Source: Sepiola atlantica (taxonomy: Eukaryota; Mollusca; Cephalopoda; Sepiida; Sepiolidae). From it: a stretch of 64,000 bases of DNA. Position numbers and translations under genes: made by a program. Positions 23,157 through 33,859 of the stretch are shown piece by piece (position 1 is the first letter of the stretch; the number at the start of each line of letters is the position of its first letter). The stretch spans positions 63,536,580-63,600,579 of the forward strand of contig OY744529.1 in NCBI GenBank assembly GCA_963556195.1, read 5' to 3'. The notes under the pieces are model-generated. The model worked only from the letters and a program-made list of their open reading frames with translations. It did not search any database and was not told the DNA's origin.

Positions 23157-23211
23157 GAAATATTTTATCCATTTCTTAGATTTATAATCTAAGAAATGGA
23201 TAAAATATTTC
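23157..23211. repeat. Palindrome with 24-bp arms
   Basis: GAAATATTTTATCCATTTCT-TAGA at 23157-23180 is inverted at 23188-23211 around a 7-bp spacer. The right arm is the start of the neighbouring retroelement frame, so the left arm may be an inverted copy of that edge. Confidence 0.9.
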
Positions 23212-23642
23212 CCACCAAAAGCAGACCCCATAAATTATTTAACAAAAACTCTCTTAAAATCAGCTATTCTTGCGAGCCATCTATGAGGTCTCTGATAACT
23301 TCTAAACCTAAACAATGCACCACATCCACCTGTTCTTGTCGAGCACAAGAACATTGTACTGGAACATCAACCATCATACGCACCAAGGTCAAAGAAATAT
23401 ATTTTATGTGCTACAGAAAATTTGAGAATATTGCAAGCAATTTATTCAACATCTGTAACTTAAAGTCAGAGACCTTCAGGCTTTGCCTTTACTGTGGGAG
23501 GTACTTGTTAGCAAAATGGCGAGACGACTTCTGCACTAAAGGGGGTCAATGCATGTTTTTCAGGACCAACACGAGCAAAATATTTTACCACTTGTTATTT
23601 TTATACTACCCCGATGAACACTCAGAAGAACATTTTAACTGA
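23196..23642 (+). pseudogene. Retroelement fragment, KISYSC / Cys-rich linker (Penelope-like?)
   Basis: An intact 148-codon frame contains FNKNSLKISYSCEPSMRSLI and then CTTSTCSCRAQEHC. The combination N-x-x-x-(I/V)-K-(I/L)-SYSC-x-P-x-M with a downstream Cys-rich C-x-CR-x-x-x-x-C is the linker ahead of the GIY-YIG endonuclease in reverse-transcriptase-bearing retroelements, probably Penelope-like. After the Cys motif the frame no longer resembles GIY-YIG, and the expected Y-x-G-x-T is absent. I treat it as a truncated, rearranged copy. Clade assignment is from memory and uncertain. Confidence 0.5.
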
Positions 23643-24240
23643 TTTCATATTTTGTAAACTCCAATTCAGCTGAATGAAATGTTTGCTGTATATTTCTTTT
23701 CTTTTTTTTCTTTTTTTATCTCCTTCCCACAGCTGTATATTTGTTAAATTGCCACAAACAACTACTTAATAAAACAGATATTTATTCACCTAAGGGACAT
23801 AACTCTGATATCCTTCACTCCCCTTTACACACTTCTTTATATCTGTTAAATTATTCTTTTCACAACTAAACTGTCAGTTGTTTGTGAAATCAAAGTGCGT
23901 TTATCAAAATATACATCAAAATAAATTGACTAGTTTATATTGTGGATTCAATAACAATGCTCTTTTTAGACGAGCTTTTTCTTTTAACCTTATTAAATGG
24001 CTTAACTAACATTCACTAATGCAGGGGACACAACTCTGTGGCCTTTGTAGGAGTTCGTCCCCCTTCTTTGTCTTGATTTTTTTTTTTTACAATTGTGCAG
24101 ACTGATCTGGACAAACCCATTAGTTAATATTTTATTTACCTCCTCTCCAGGAGGTTAGACACGAATGCAGGTGTGGTTTTGAAAAGCCATCACACTAGGA
24201 TTAGCACACTTTGACTTACAAAATATTTCTGAGCAACACC
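23643..24240. other. No gene recognised
   Basis: AT-rich, with a T-run at 24079-24089. It may contain remains of the Gypsy element's 5' untranslated region towards the right, but no LTR pair is visible. Confidence 0.4.
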
Positions 24241-24542
24241 GTCGGCATTCCCCGGTAGGGGTGCCTCAGGTGATTAGCAATAAACTAATCTCTCCTTAAA
24301 GAGAAGGTAAAGCCTAGAGGGTGGACCTCCTGAAACTGAACAGAACCATACCTCAACCAGACAGCAACAAAGTCATGGTCGGACTGATGTTAAGGATGTA
24401 TCCCCGACTGTGCCAGGTAAGTTAGTATAGTTAGTATATTCGCCCATTAGTTAGTATATTTAGATGTATTAATATACCAATGATACACATAAGAAGTTAT
24501 TAGTTAAACCGGCACCTAATTAAATTTGTGAAAGATTTTTGT

Positions 24543-24983
24543 TCAACACGAGGGACAGAAGAGAGGAATAATCTATAAGTGACTATGTAGCTGCATTAAG
24601 GAAAATGTCTGAACTCTTCAAATTTGAAGAGATTGTTGGTAAATACGGGGACCACTTAGTCTTTGGAATTAAGGACGTGAAAATCCAGTAACACCTAGTA
24701 AGTGAAAGGGATTTAACTTTGGAGGAAGCTATTGAAATAGCAGTATCAATTGAATCGGCTTGAAAATATTCCAAATTAATGCAGGAAGCAATTATCAGTT
24801 ATGAAAACCCCATACACAACTTACCTCTGAAATGGGAGTGTTACAGATGTGGTAATACCTTATACATAGTGGATAAATGTATATTTGTAATTAGTGAATG
24901 CTACAGATCTCTTAAAACAGGACACAACCGTAGGCAGCAACAGGGTAGATTCTCAAAAATAAAAAAAAGAGTAATGCAATGAA
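24543..24983 (+). pseudogene. Gypsy gag C-terminal part with decayed zinc knuckle
   Basis: The frame shows SISDYVAALRKMSELFKFEE, DHLVFGIKDVKIQ-stop-HLVSERDLTLEEAIEIAVSI, then CYRCGNTLYIVDKC and ECYRSLKTGH. It matches the capsid end and CCHC zinc-knuckle region of Gypsy gag (CYRCGx-x-H-x-x-x-x-C), with His replaced in the first knuckle and Cys lost in the second. At least two in-frame stops. It lies upstream of the protease in the expected order. Confidence 0.75.
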
Positions 24984-25099
24984 TGTAGTGGATGGAGACC
25001 AGGCAGATGAAAAAGATTCACTATGGAAAGGTTAAGTCTGGAGGAAAAGGAGGTAAGGCAAGAAAAATTGAATTCATACAATATTTCCAACCTACGAAC

Positions 25100-25414
25100 A
25101 CCATCTGCTTTTGATAAACAAAAAAGTTTGTCATGGAGGTAGATACAGGAGCATCTTGTTCGGTCATCAGTCTAATAATATTCAAAGAGCTGGGTCAGAT
25201 CCAGGATTTAAAGAAAATCTCAGTAGAACTGATGACCTACACTGGTGAATTAGTGAGGCCTCAGGGGACCTCAGTTGTAGAGGTATCACATGAAGGCAAA
25301 GTGAACTGTCTATCATTACTGGTTGTGAAGGGAGAGGTACCAACACTACTGAGTAGGGATTGGATGAAGAAGTTGAAGCTAGACTGGGAATGGATGTTCT
25401 GTTTAACAAATTAG
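25100..25414 (+). pseudogene. Gypsy aspartic protease domain
   Basis: MEVDTGASCSVISLIIFKEL carries the DTGA active site of retropepsins. It is followed by MTYTGELVRPQGTSVVEVSH and then LLVVKGEVPTLLSRDWMKKL, ending in the (L/I)LGRDW-like motif with Gly replaced by Ser. Reading continues to RT only after a frame change near 25370, where sequence between protease and RT seems to be deleted. Confidence 0.85.
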
Positions 25415-26143
25415 ACCCCACTGAGACTAAAAAATTACTCACAAAATATGATGCTTTATTCAATGGAGAAATGGGATGTCTGAAAGACTTTCAGGTGAAT
25501 ATACCCATTGATAAGGAAGCTAAGCCTAAATTTTGTCGAGTCAGGCCTGTACCTTATGCGTTGAGGGAAGTAGTGGAGAAGGTGTTGGACTGCCTGGAAA
25601 ACCAACACATTTACAAAAGAGTAGAATACTCTAGGCAGGCTGCACCCATAGTGCCCGTTATTAAACGCAACAATGGGGGATCTGAATATGTGAGGACTAT
25701 AAGCAAAGCATCAATACAGCCTCTCCATGTGTCAACTACCATATTCCTCGAACCAAAGATATATTTGCCACACTGAGAGATGGTAAAAAATTAAGCAAAT
25801 TGGATTTAAGTCACGCCTAACTTGTCAGCAGCTGGAATTGGATGAGGGTACTCAGGAATTATTGACTGTAAACACATATAGGGGTTTGTATCAACCCACA
25901 AAGTTACAGTTTGGGGTGCACAGTGCTACAAGTATTTTTCAACAGGAGATGGATAAACGGTTGAAAGATGTTCTTTTCTGCAAGGTACGAGTGGACAATA
26001 TACTAACTTCAGGTCCCAATGATGACATTCACTTAAAGAACCTAAAGAGAATATTTCATATGCTGAACAAAGCTGGGCTCAAATTGAAGAGAAGTAAGTG
26101 TGAATTCCTCCTTGTAAGAAAGCAACTCACAAAATCAATTTGT
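25375..26143 (+). pseudogene. Gypsy reverse transcriptase, inactivated
   Basis: Frames in two phases give YDALFNGEMGCLKDFQVNIP, then VRPVPYALREVVEKVLDCLE, then PIVPVIKRNNGG (fingers). After stops near 25776 come LYQPTKLQFGVHSATSIFQQ-EMD and the catalytic segment CKVRVDNILTSGPNDDIHLK, then LKLKRSKCEF. The catalytic Y-x-DD box is replaced by RVDN, so it cannot be active. RT homology stops near 26143 at a G-run, where an antisense fragment has been inserted and the RT/RNase H junction deleted. Confidence 0.85.
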
Positions 26144-26635
26144 CATTTATGTCGGGGGGGGGGGGATTGGCTCTGTTCATTACACTCCCCCCTGTTCTGA
26201 TCATCATGCAGACAGCAATTGCGAGGTGGCCTCCTTCGTCTGTAGCTCGTTCGGAGATGTGGCACATCTGATTCAGTCGCTTCTTGAGGTAGTTCTACCG
26301 AGACATGTTGATCTTCACTATTGTCGTTGTCGTCACTGTCACTGTCGCTCAACCGATTAAGGCCATCATCGACTGAGCTATCGGCCTCCATTTATCACCA
26401 GCACACACAATTTGCTATCGTTTGACGTTGCACTTCCATTGTCTTCGGAATTACTCACCATCTGAGGGTATGGGCGAAGATCTCTTACATGGCAAGGCAC
26501 TCCATCCACACACACCATTTGGGGACTCATCACTTTCATCACAGTTACTGTCCTCCATTCACTCGTGCACCTGTTTGGCCGGGTTCCCACGAACATAACA
26601 TTGCCCTGTTCATAAATTTTATGCTCGTGTTCTTA
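26143..26635 (-). pseudogene. Antisense C-terminus of a second Gypsy pol
   Basis: On the minus strand: FYEQGNVMFVGTRPNRCTSE, W-R-T-V-T-V-M-K-V, QMVCVDGVPCHVRDLRPYPQ, an acidic Asp/Ser-rich linker, then TSYRRRRPPRNC. This is the post-integrase tail of metazoan Gypsy pol: (F)x-x-G-x-x-(V/M)-(F)-V, VDG-x-P-x-H-(V)-x-DLR, and the terminal R-R-S-x-R-x-R-R-P-P stretch. A frameshift near 26385 splits the frame. It sits in opposite orientation inside the larger Gypsy copy. Confidence 0.8.
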
Positions 26636-26639
26636 TAGA

Positions 26640-27610
26640 AACGGAAGAGCTTCATTGATGCCTTTCACCCGTCCAAGCCCACACTTGTGTAAGTGGATGG
26701 TTCTCCTTATGGTTTGGAAGTTGTGTTGGCTTATTAGATGGAAGATGGCAGTGAAAACTCAGTATGTTACATTTCCTGAACACTCTTGGATACTGAATGG
26801 AACTATGCACACATTGAAAAGGAGGGACTAGCCCTAGTTTTTGTAGTGGAAAGGTTACGTCAATATTTGTTTGGGAACATCTATACGATGTTCACTGATC
26901 ATAAACCGTTGTTGTGTCTATTTGCAGAGAACAAACGAATTCCAGCTATGGCAGCTGCCCAGGTACAGTGTTGGGCCCTGTCGTTGACTGCCTATAATTA
27001 CAATCTACAATATATACGTGAATCCCTCAATGGTAATGCAGACTGTCTGAGTTGTCTTCCACTGGAGGCTCAGGAAGACGACATCTCTAAGTTCACTAAT
27101 GAAATATATATGATGGACCTTGTGGAAACTCCAGTGAAAGTGGAAGCTGTGAGAGCAGAGACAAGAAAGGATCTGATCTTGAGTCGAGTATACAAATTCG
27201 CAATGAATGGCTGGAACGGTATCAGTTGGAGTGAGCAGTTAAAGCCTTATTTCAGTAAACGGAAGGAACTGACCTGTGAATATGTGTTACTGTGGGGAAG
27301 CAGGATTGTTATTCCTCCTAAGTTGAGAGGAAAATTGCTGCAGCAACTACACCAGACTCACGTAGGCATTGTGAGAATGAAAGCATTAGCTAGAAGCTAT
27401 GTGTGGTGGCCAAAACTGGATGAAGATATTGAGTCGACCGCCAAGGTGTGTGAAAGCTGTTTGCTAAATCAGAAACAAACAAACAGAACTTCTATTCATT
27501 GTTGGGAGTATCCAAGTCAGCCCTGGGAAAGGATTCACATTGAGTATGCTGGTCCAGTTTTTGGACACATGTGGTGGATGTGTACTCCAAATGGATGGAG
27601 ATTTACATAA
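26640..27610 (+). pseudogene. Gypsy RNase H and integrase zinc-binding region
   Basis: Starts with SPYGLEVVLAYQMEDGSENS-like RNase H sequence across a frame change, then AHIEKEGLALVFVVERLRQY, MFTDHKPLLCLF and the tether YNYNLQYIRESLNGNADCLS. It continues into the integrase H2C2 finger LLQQLHQTHVGIVRMKALAR, VWWPKLDEDIESTAKVCESC. A 274-codon frame (26786-27610) is intact. The integrase core begins ERIHIEYAGPVFG, where the first catalytic Asp (normally H-x-D) is Glu, and the frame then shifts. Confidence 0.9.
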
Positions 27611-28330
27611 TGAAGAGATCCACTGTTGCAGCCATCATCGAGAAGTTGAGGAGAATCTTTGTGACATGGTTTACTTCTGCTGGTTGTATGTGACAATGGA
27701 CTTTGTTTCTCCAGTGATGAATTCAGAAGGTTTTTAGATGCCAATGAGGTTAGACATATATTCACGGCGCTTTACCATTCCTCTTCTGATGAGCAGCTGA
27801 GTGCAGCATGCCTACATTCAAAGAAACAATGAAGACCTGAAAACATCCCTTGAAACAAAAGTCAACAGATTCCTTTTTAACTTCAGGACAACTCTGCAAC
27901 TGAGATTCATCCAGCTGAATTGCTGTTCAAGCTGCAATTAAAAACAGCCTTTCATCTGTTACAACCAGACAAGCTTAAGAGCATTGTGTACAACTACAAA
28001 ATGGAGAAAGGTACTAAGATTATGACCCCTTTCCGAAAATATGCAGTAAATGATCCAGTCTTTGTGAGGAATTTTGTCCTTGGTCAACGGTGGATGGAAG
28101 GCATCATCACGAGGCAGTTTGGTAATGTCAATTTTGAGGTGGAGACAGAGAGAGGAGTGGCACAGAGACATTCAGACCAGATCATTTAAAGGACGATCCT
28201 GTTTCCAGAGAGTGTGACTGATACTGCAGATGGCATGGTGACAACCAGTACAAGGGAATCTTCCGAGGGTGTAGGGGCACCAGAGTTAGTAAGTCAGAAT
28301 GAAGCTAGGTTGAAACCTATAGATAACGGA
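27590..28330 (+). pseudogene. Gypsy integrase core and C-terminal remnants
   Basis: In shifted frames: VDVYSKWMEIYIMKRSTVAA, IEKLRRIFVTWF, VCDNGLCFSSDEFRRFLDAN, HPAELLFKLQLKTAFHLLQP, then FRKYAVNDPVFVRNFVLGQR-WMEGII. The DN(G) position keeps the second catalytic Asp, and the C-terminal GPY/F-like module is recognisable (V-x-F-V-R-N-F, then W-x-x-G-x-I). Several stops and frameshifts. The whole 24.2-28.3-kb copy is dead, and I found no LTRs on either side. Confidence 0.8.
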
Positions 28331-28359
28331 CAGAAAGCATCGCCTCTTCTTTAGAAGAG

Positions 28360-29063
28360 CTGAACATGTGTGGGAAGCTATATTTAAGTTAAGAGCCTAC
28401 ATTTGTTTGTTTCCATTCTAATCGAGACATAATACAGACTTTTCACAGACTGTATTGTTATTGTTGTTGCATTTTTGTTTCTGATTTCCGGTTTGGTTTT
28501 CTTATCTACCCATTGTCTAATATTTTTTTTTTCATAATTATTTTTGAGCTTCGATGAAGCGTGATTGCTGAAACACAACTGCAATTACATAAGCTAAATT
28601 AAATGTTCATATAATAAATATATATACGCTTGTATGGTTTAACATTCAACAATGCCTACATATGTTTCTTGTTTTGCTAATGCTTTCTAATCACTGTTAT
28701 ATTTCTGGAGTGCTGAATATCTGTTTATCGGATTCCATTCTGATGAAAGTCACTGTTCTGACATTTTTGTTGGTTTTGTTATTTTATATAACTGAAAGTG
28801 AACACGTCTTGAAACAACTGTAAACTTGGACACCACTTGGAATATGATTTAAAGATAATTTGAATCTTAAAAATATAAAAATAAATATAATAAACCTTAA
28901 TCTATAAACATACATCAAAGAAAATAAATTGATAATACTTTTAAAAACTTTATAGTGTGCTGTCATATTTGAAGGTGCTTTTCCCTGACCAATGCTGAGT
29001 ATTCTTGTTCGTAGGATTTAATCTAACCATAATATTGATGCCTTTTTTTTATTTTGTTTTCAG
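28360..29063. other. No gene recognised (end of intron before exon 2)
   Basis: AT-rich intronic sequence, ending in the T-rich tract and acceptor of the CCDC87-like exon 2. Confidence 0.5.
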
Positions 29064-29136
29064 AAAGATGGTTCTGCTGATTTAAGGATAGTACTGCAAC
29101 CACTAAGTTTATTTTCTACCCAACAACCTTTAAAAG
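29064..29136 (+). CDS. CCDC87: CCDC87-like gene, exon 2
   Basis: Exon of 73 nt after TTTTGTTTTCAG and before GTAATC. It enters in phase 0 and leaves one nucleotide (G) for the next codon. The peptide DLRIVLQPLSLFSTQQPLK contains the block L-x-PLSLF-x-T, which matches the conserved N-terminal block (R-P-L-S-L-F-P-T) of vertebrate CCDC87. The flanking introns are about 9.8 kb and 8.5 kb. Vertebrate CCDC87 is, as I recall, essentially intronless in its coding region, so the split structure here would be lineage-specific. Confidence 0.7.
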
Positions 29137-30267
29137 GTAATCAAGTACAAAACTCTATTTTGGAAATTAATTTTTAATGTTAGGTCATGGTTTTCCATGG
29201 AAGTTGCGGTTGCAGGTTCGCATGCAGTGTTTGAGTTCAGTTCATTCACTTTCACTATTGAATGTTGGAAACTGCCACATGGTTCCTCTTGTGAGTATTA
29301 GATTCTAAAATAGAATCGGAAAAATACTTGAATGATGTGTTGTATATTGGTGTTCTGCTTAAAAGAATGACGACAAACACATGCATAAAAACATAATGGT
29401 ATATTTTTATTGTTCATTTGCGCCGCATGAGTAGAGTCAGGGTGGAGAGAGAACGAGAGCTGACAAAAGTTGATCTCTCGAATTCACTAGCCAGCCACTT
29501 TCTGTCGATCCAAAATCGAGCTGGTTCATATAACATTTTTGACACCCACGCATCCTCAACCTCAACGCCTATTCTGGGATTTTTCCTATCCACTCAATGT
29601 AGTCACACCTTCTACAGGACATAACCTCCAGCCATGTATTATGTATGTAGTGACCGGATGTAGTGACCGTATGCTGCATCTGCAGGTGTTTTGGTACAAG
29701 TGTTTCTGCATCAAACAGATGGATGTTATGCTTCCGACCAGGTGAGTGTCTCTGCAGCAATTAGCTGGATATTATGCTTCGAACCATGGCGGAATCTCTG
29801 CGTTAATCAGCTGGATGTTATTTCTTCAAGACAGATTTGATCTCTCGTATCTCAGACAAGATTTGTAACAGAAACTCATTCATACAAGAGAAGAAAAAAC
29901 GTTTCTCAATCTGGGCCTTATCATTCATTGTTAATCTATTTCAACTTTTTGCTGAAAATTCTATTCGTTTTGAAATCATGGATGAAAGTGTAGCATTTTG
30001 CAGAAAATTCTCTCAGATTATTTGCATCTAGTAAACTTAAGTCATGAGTCAGCATTTCCCTATTTCATCGAAAATAAAGTGCTTGAAATCACCAAACACT
30101 TCAGTTAAGTGCAACCATTGAAAGGGAAAATCGATAAGATTTTGTGGCTGGAATATAAAAATTGGCCACATTTTTAATTTGATCTATTAATTTTGACATT
30201 GATATTTATTTGTTTTTTGTAGGAAAATAACTTTTCCCTTCATTTTTGTTGTTGTTTTAGGAAATGA
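29137..30267. other. Intronic; unclassified repeat near 29405-29830
   Basis: 29690-29830 shows three degenerate copies of a CAG-(AT)TAG-CTGGATGTTATGCTTC-like unit. The upstream GC-richer stretch may belong to an LTR or SINE. No domain in the small frames. Confidence 0.4.
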
Positions 30268-30268
30268 A

Positions 30269-30330
<62 letters not shown>
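30268..30330. repeat. (ATC)n microsatellite at a LINE 3' end
   Basis: About 20 copies of the trinucleotide, adjoining the 3' end of the antisense LINE relic at 30331-30990. Confidence 0.95.
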
Positions 30331-30990
30331 TTTAACATCTGTTTTACATGCTGGCATGTGTTGGACGGCTTTTAGAAATTGACTTCAAAACTAGCCTATC
30401 TCTGCCAGGTCTTTATTTATCTTTCTTTCCCTCAAATCCATCCTTATCACTTGCTCCAATGTTTTCCTTGGCCTTTCTCTGCCATCTGACTCTGCTATCT
30501 CAACTGCTCTACATCAACTAATCCAATGACTCTCATCGATTCTTTCAATGTGACCAAGTCAATAAAGTCTCCAGTTCTGCACACATTTCCCTATACTGTC
30601 TGTTTAGACTTTATCTTCCTCTGAGGTCATTAAATCTGAGCCTGCCTTAAAGACTCACATTATACATCCAATGCATGTCCTCAACCCTCACTGACTAGGT
30701 TTCACTTCCATACATCATCACACATGCCTGATAGACTCTTTCTTTGGTCGACAGTGGTAACACTTTGCTGGTTAATAATAGCAGAAGTTCCCTGAACTTA
30801 CTCTATCCACTTCGAACTCCTTCTATCACACCAATACTAGCTCCTTCTTGCACTCTAATGGTATCACCAAATTAGCAAAACTTCTGAACAACCTCAATAG
30901 TTTAACCATCCAAATATACTTCTCCACATCTGATTTCTCATCCGTCTCCATTGTCTTACACCTCTTTTGAGAATTGAGTAAAAGAATTTA
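30331..30990 (-). pseudogene. RTE-like LINE 3' relic, minus strand (tentative)
   Basis: Minus-strand reading gives scattered fragments (WMVKLLRLFRSFANLV-like, RPKKESIRHV, KESMRVIGLVDVEQL) with many frame changes. These resemble the C-terminal region of RTE-type LINEs, and the copy ends in ATGCCAGCATGTAAAACAGA followed by (ATG)n. A simple-repeat tail is common for RTE LINEs and their SINE partners. Strongly decayed. Confidence 0.45.
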
Positions 30991-31900
30991 AACCTTCTTC
31001 TATATAAATAAAAGTGAATGTGTGTGTATTTTTACAAAAAGTTCTGAAAAAAGAGTCGGTGAATATGACATTGGTTGGGACTATGATGTTGGCTAATGTC
31101 CATTATATCGATGCATCCATTATCTTGATTTCAGGTGTCCTTATCTACTTACTTCCCTGAGCCACGATAGTGTCACAGGGATATATCCCCATGTCGAATC
31201 TTAGTTTGAGACACATTGATACAAGAACCTGGCATGATCTCGGTGCTATCGTGATGATGTACATCATCTGGAGGTCACAAGTGTCACATTCATTCTGATC
31301 AGTTCTTTGTCAATAGTTTTGTGCCCAGACTGTAAAATTAGACCCACAATACTTTGATATTGATGTCACTGGTCTGAATGAGGTGTAAGTGTCTGTTAGC
31401 ATTACTTCTCTGTGGTGTTAGCGAAAAGTTTGTTTTGACTTTAGGGACGAAAAATAGTTGAGTCTGCAAGCTGAAAGAAAATCGCTGTATAAGGATAGAC
31501 AAGGCATCTTTGTTTTTTAAAATAATATAATTTATTTTTAAAGTTCCATTCTTTTCAACCAAGCGCTGACGTATTAATTACATTTCCCTTCCAGTTCTAC
31601 AAAGCTAGTCGTGTCAGGCACGCATCTCTCTCTCGCTGCGTCTGGTTGTAGACTGAAATTCTCTCCCTAAAGAAAAACAAAACGCTATCAGTCTAAAAGA
31701 CCGTCTCTTCACTCGTACATGTAGCAAGCGAAAAACCATATAACCTTTGGAAGCCGGATGTCATAGGTGTTCACCCGCTGACCTTCTGCACTTTATCACA
31801 GGTCAGTTATTTCAACATGGGAATGAGAGAGGAGTTTTGACTGACAGTTACAGTAGCCCTATAAGTTTAACCTTTAATGGTTTTCGAGAACAGAAACTGC
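30991..31900. other. No gene recognised
   Basis: Begins with TTCTATATAAATAAAAGTG, which resembles Helitron 5' ends, but the preceding base and any matching 3' end do not confirm it. The rest is unclassified. Confidence 0.4.
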
Positions 31901-31959
31901 TTGCAATTTCTATTCATCATGTCTGACACAAGGCCACCCAATATGGTGTACATTTTAAG

Positions 31960-32170
31960 CTCATCGTGTCACATCCCCACAAGGGCAAAGTTAGACACAA
32001 CAAAGTCGTTTTTAATGTGGGGAATATCCAGCTACTCCAAGAAGGACACTCTGGATGGGACAAAAATTAAAATTGTCCCAGTTGAGAAGGATTTCTTTTC
32101 CTCTGGCTGATAACTAAATAGATACTACACTTTGATTCTAGTCCAGAACAGATACTACACTTTGAATTAT
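31960..32170 (-). pseudogene. U2 snRNA-derived repeat, minus-strand copy
   Basis: Reverse complement of the 19405-19640 family. The tail (CCCCACAAGGGCAAAGTTAG, then TTTTTAATGTGGGGAATATC) is followed by two copies of AGATACTACACTTTGA at 32130-32165, the complement of the U2 segment UCAAGUGUAGUAUCU. Not functional. Confidence 0.7.
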
Positions 32171-32443
32171 TTATTTTTTAAAGAATAGTGATACAATTTT
32201 AACAAATTAAGCACAAGGCCTTCAAAAGTGTTGGAAGTGTATGTGTGTCTGTGGGGGGTCGATGGTCATCCTCTGTCTATCCTACTCTTAATTAGACGTA
32301 TTCTGACCCATCCATCATAGCACTATTCCTTTTTCTCTTTCACTATTTGTCCGTCACTTTCACTTCAGCAGTCACCACAATACCATATTTACTCTATGGA
32401 CTACCCTACTTAAAATATCCCCAATCGTTTGATTTAATTCTGT

Positions 32444-32446
<3 letters not shown>

Positions 32447-32509
<63 letters not shown>
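32447..32509. repeat. (TA)n microsatellite
   Basis: About 31 uninterrupted TA dinucleotides. Confidence 0.95.
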
Positions 32510-32512
<3 letters not shown>

Positions 32513-32639
32513 CATTGGAATAAAATGGGGATGGAATAAAATAAAACAAGTTAGTAAGACTCTCCAAACCCTTTTCTAAAAAAATAGACTTCCCACTGTT
32601 TTCCGGTTTGTTTAATACCAATAACAAGTGACTCGATCT

Positions 32640-32815
32640 CTAAATGGGAGTGGGACTTAAATGGAAGGACATGAAATATGGTGGAGTTTGGGGTGGATGG
32701 TGTCCTTCTAAGATAAGAAATAATTGGGGAGGCCAAGGTCAAAATAAAAGTGTGGAGTGGGCATCTTGGAGAAATTACTACACTTTGGTCTTAGCCCCAA
32801 GACAAAGATTCTATG
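32640..32815 (-). pseudogene. U2 snRNA-like pseudogene, minus strand
   Basis: On the minus strand, near 32815 to 32775, sequence like CTTTGTCTTGGGGCTAAGAC then CAAAGTGTAGTA matches the U2 5' stem-loop and branch-recognition region (CUUCUCGGCCUUUUGGCUAAGAUCAAGUGUAGUA). Further on, AGATGCCCACTCCACACTT resembles the 3' CGUCCACUCCACGCAUCGACC region with the middle deleted. Unlike the 19.4-kb copy it keeps parts of both U2 ends. Confidence 0.6.
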
Positions 32816-32829
32816 TTAACAAAGATGGC

Positions 32830-33770
32830 ATCGATATCAATTAAAATTAAATGGACTCCTATTAAAGACTCAAGTATTAAATTCACGGTTATATCATTCT
32901 ATGATTTAATGACAATTTCGGAACAAAATATTCTTTACACATGTTTCTAGAGTAGTCGGGGCAAACACATGCAATCTAGTCTATTATAAACCACTCTCCC
33001 ATCTTCAGAAAGACGAAGAGAAGACAAATACAAGGGTAATCCAGAGAAAAACATCATCAGAAAAATGTCAAATGGGCGATCATAAATTTCAAATCATTAA
33101 ATACAAAATGTCATATCCAGATGGAAAATCCAGCAACAGTCAAATCTGGTTTTAAAAAAAGCAAATAATAATAATGTTCAAAATATTGTAAAAAGTTTAA
33201 GGTATAAAATCAGATAGTTTTTACTAAAGAGTTTGAAAATCAGATAAAAACCATGAAAACATTGAAATACTGAACAATCGTCTCTCCATTACGGTGAAAT
33301 ATATATAGATTATAAAAATAAAGTTCTTAAAATCGGTTGTTCAGCTACCTATTCCAAAACAGAATCAAATCAAGAAAAAATATGAAGGGCTCAATATCTT
33401 TTTGGATTGATCCTTATACCAATAATAAATAATTTGCGTTTTTTTCTCTCTAACAGTGCATCAGTGTTAAACGATAAATTTTGAAAGTTTCTTTTCTAAT
33501 AATTTTGTCTTAAAAATATTTAATTCTGAAGTATATGTCATGTGTGGATGTACACAGAGCTAAATGTCTGGATTTTATTTTTTGATCCCTCTCAAAATAA
33601 TAAATTGATATAAATGAAACAATTTATTGATAACTAACAAGGCTACCAGGTGTTGCCAGGGGTTCTAATTTCTGTAAAGTATGTAGATTACAGAAAAAAT
33701 AAGATGAAACAATTTGCATAATATTGTAATTTTATATGTTTAAGTTCAAAATCAGAGTAAAAATAGTTAT
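32830..33770. other. No gene recognised
   Basis: AT-rich intronic sequence without domain or repeat that I can name. Confidence 0.5.
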
Positions 33771-33774
33771 GCCT

Positions 33775-33840
33775 CAGTGAAGTTCGAACTTATAAGTTCT
33801 GCCTCTAAGTATGGCATGCTAACCGATTTAGCCATTGAAT
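33775..33840 (-). repeat. tRNA-derived SINE head, minus strand
   Basis: The minus strand reads ATGGCTAAATCGGTTAGCAT and, at tRNA-like spacing, AAGTTCGAACTT: an A-box and a B-box of a tRNA-type RNA polymerase III promoter. The cloverleaf is not intact. Confidence 0.55.
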
Positions 33841-33859
33841 CAATTCTCTCGATCGAATG

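Noticed and set aside
30991..31020. Helitron 5' end (TCTATATAAATAAAAGTG)
   Set aside because: The base before TC is not A, and no matching 3' end follows; left as a suspicion only.
19405..32815. Functional U2 snRNA genes
   Set aside because: Only partial U2 segments are present, with rearrangements and no Sm site plus 3' stem-loops in order.
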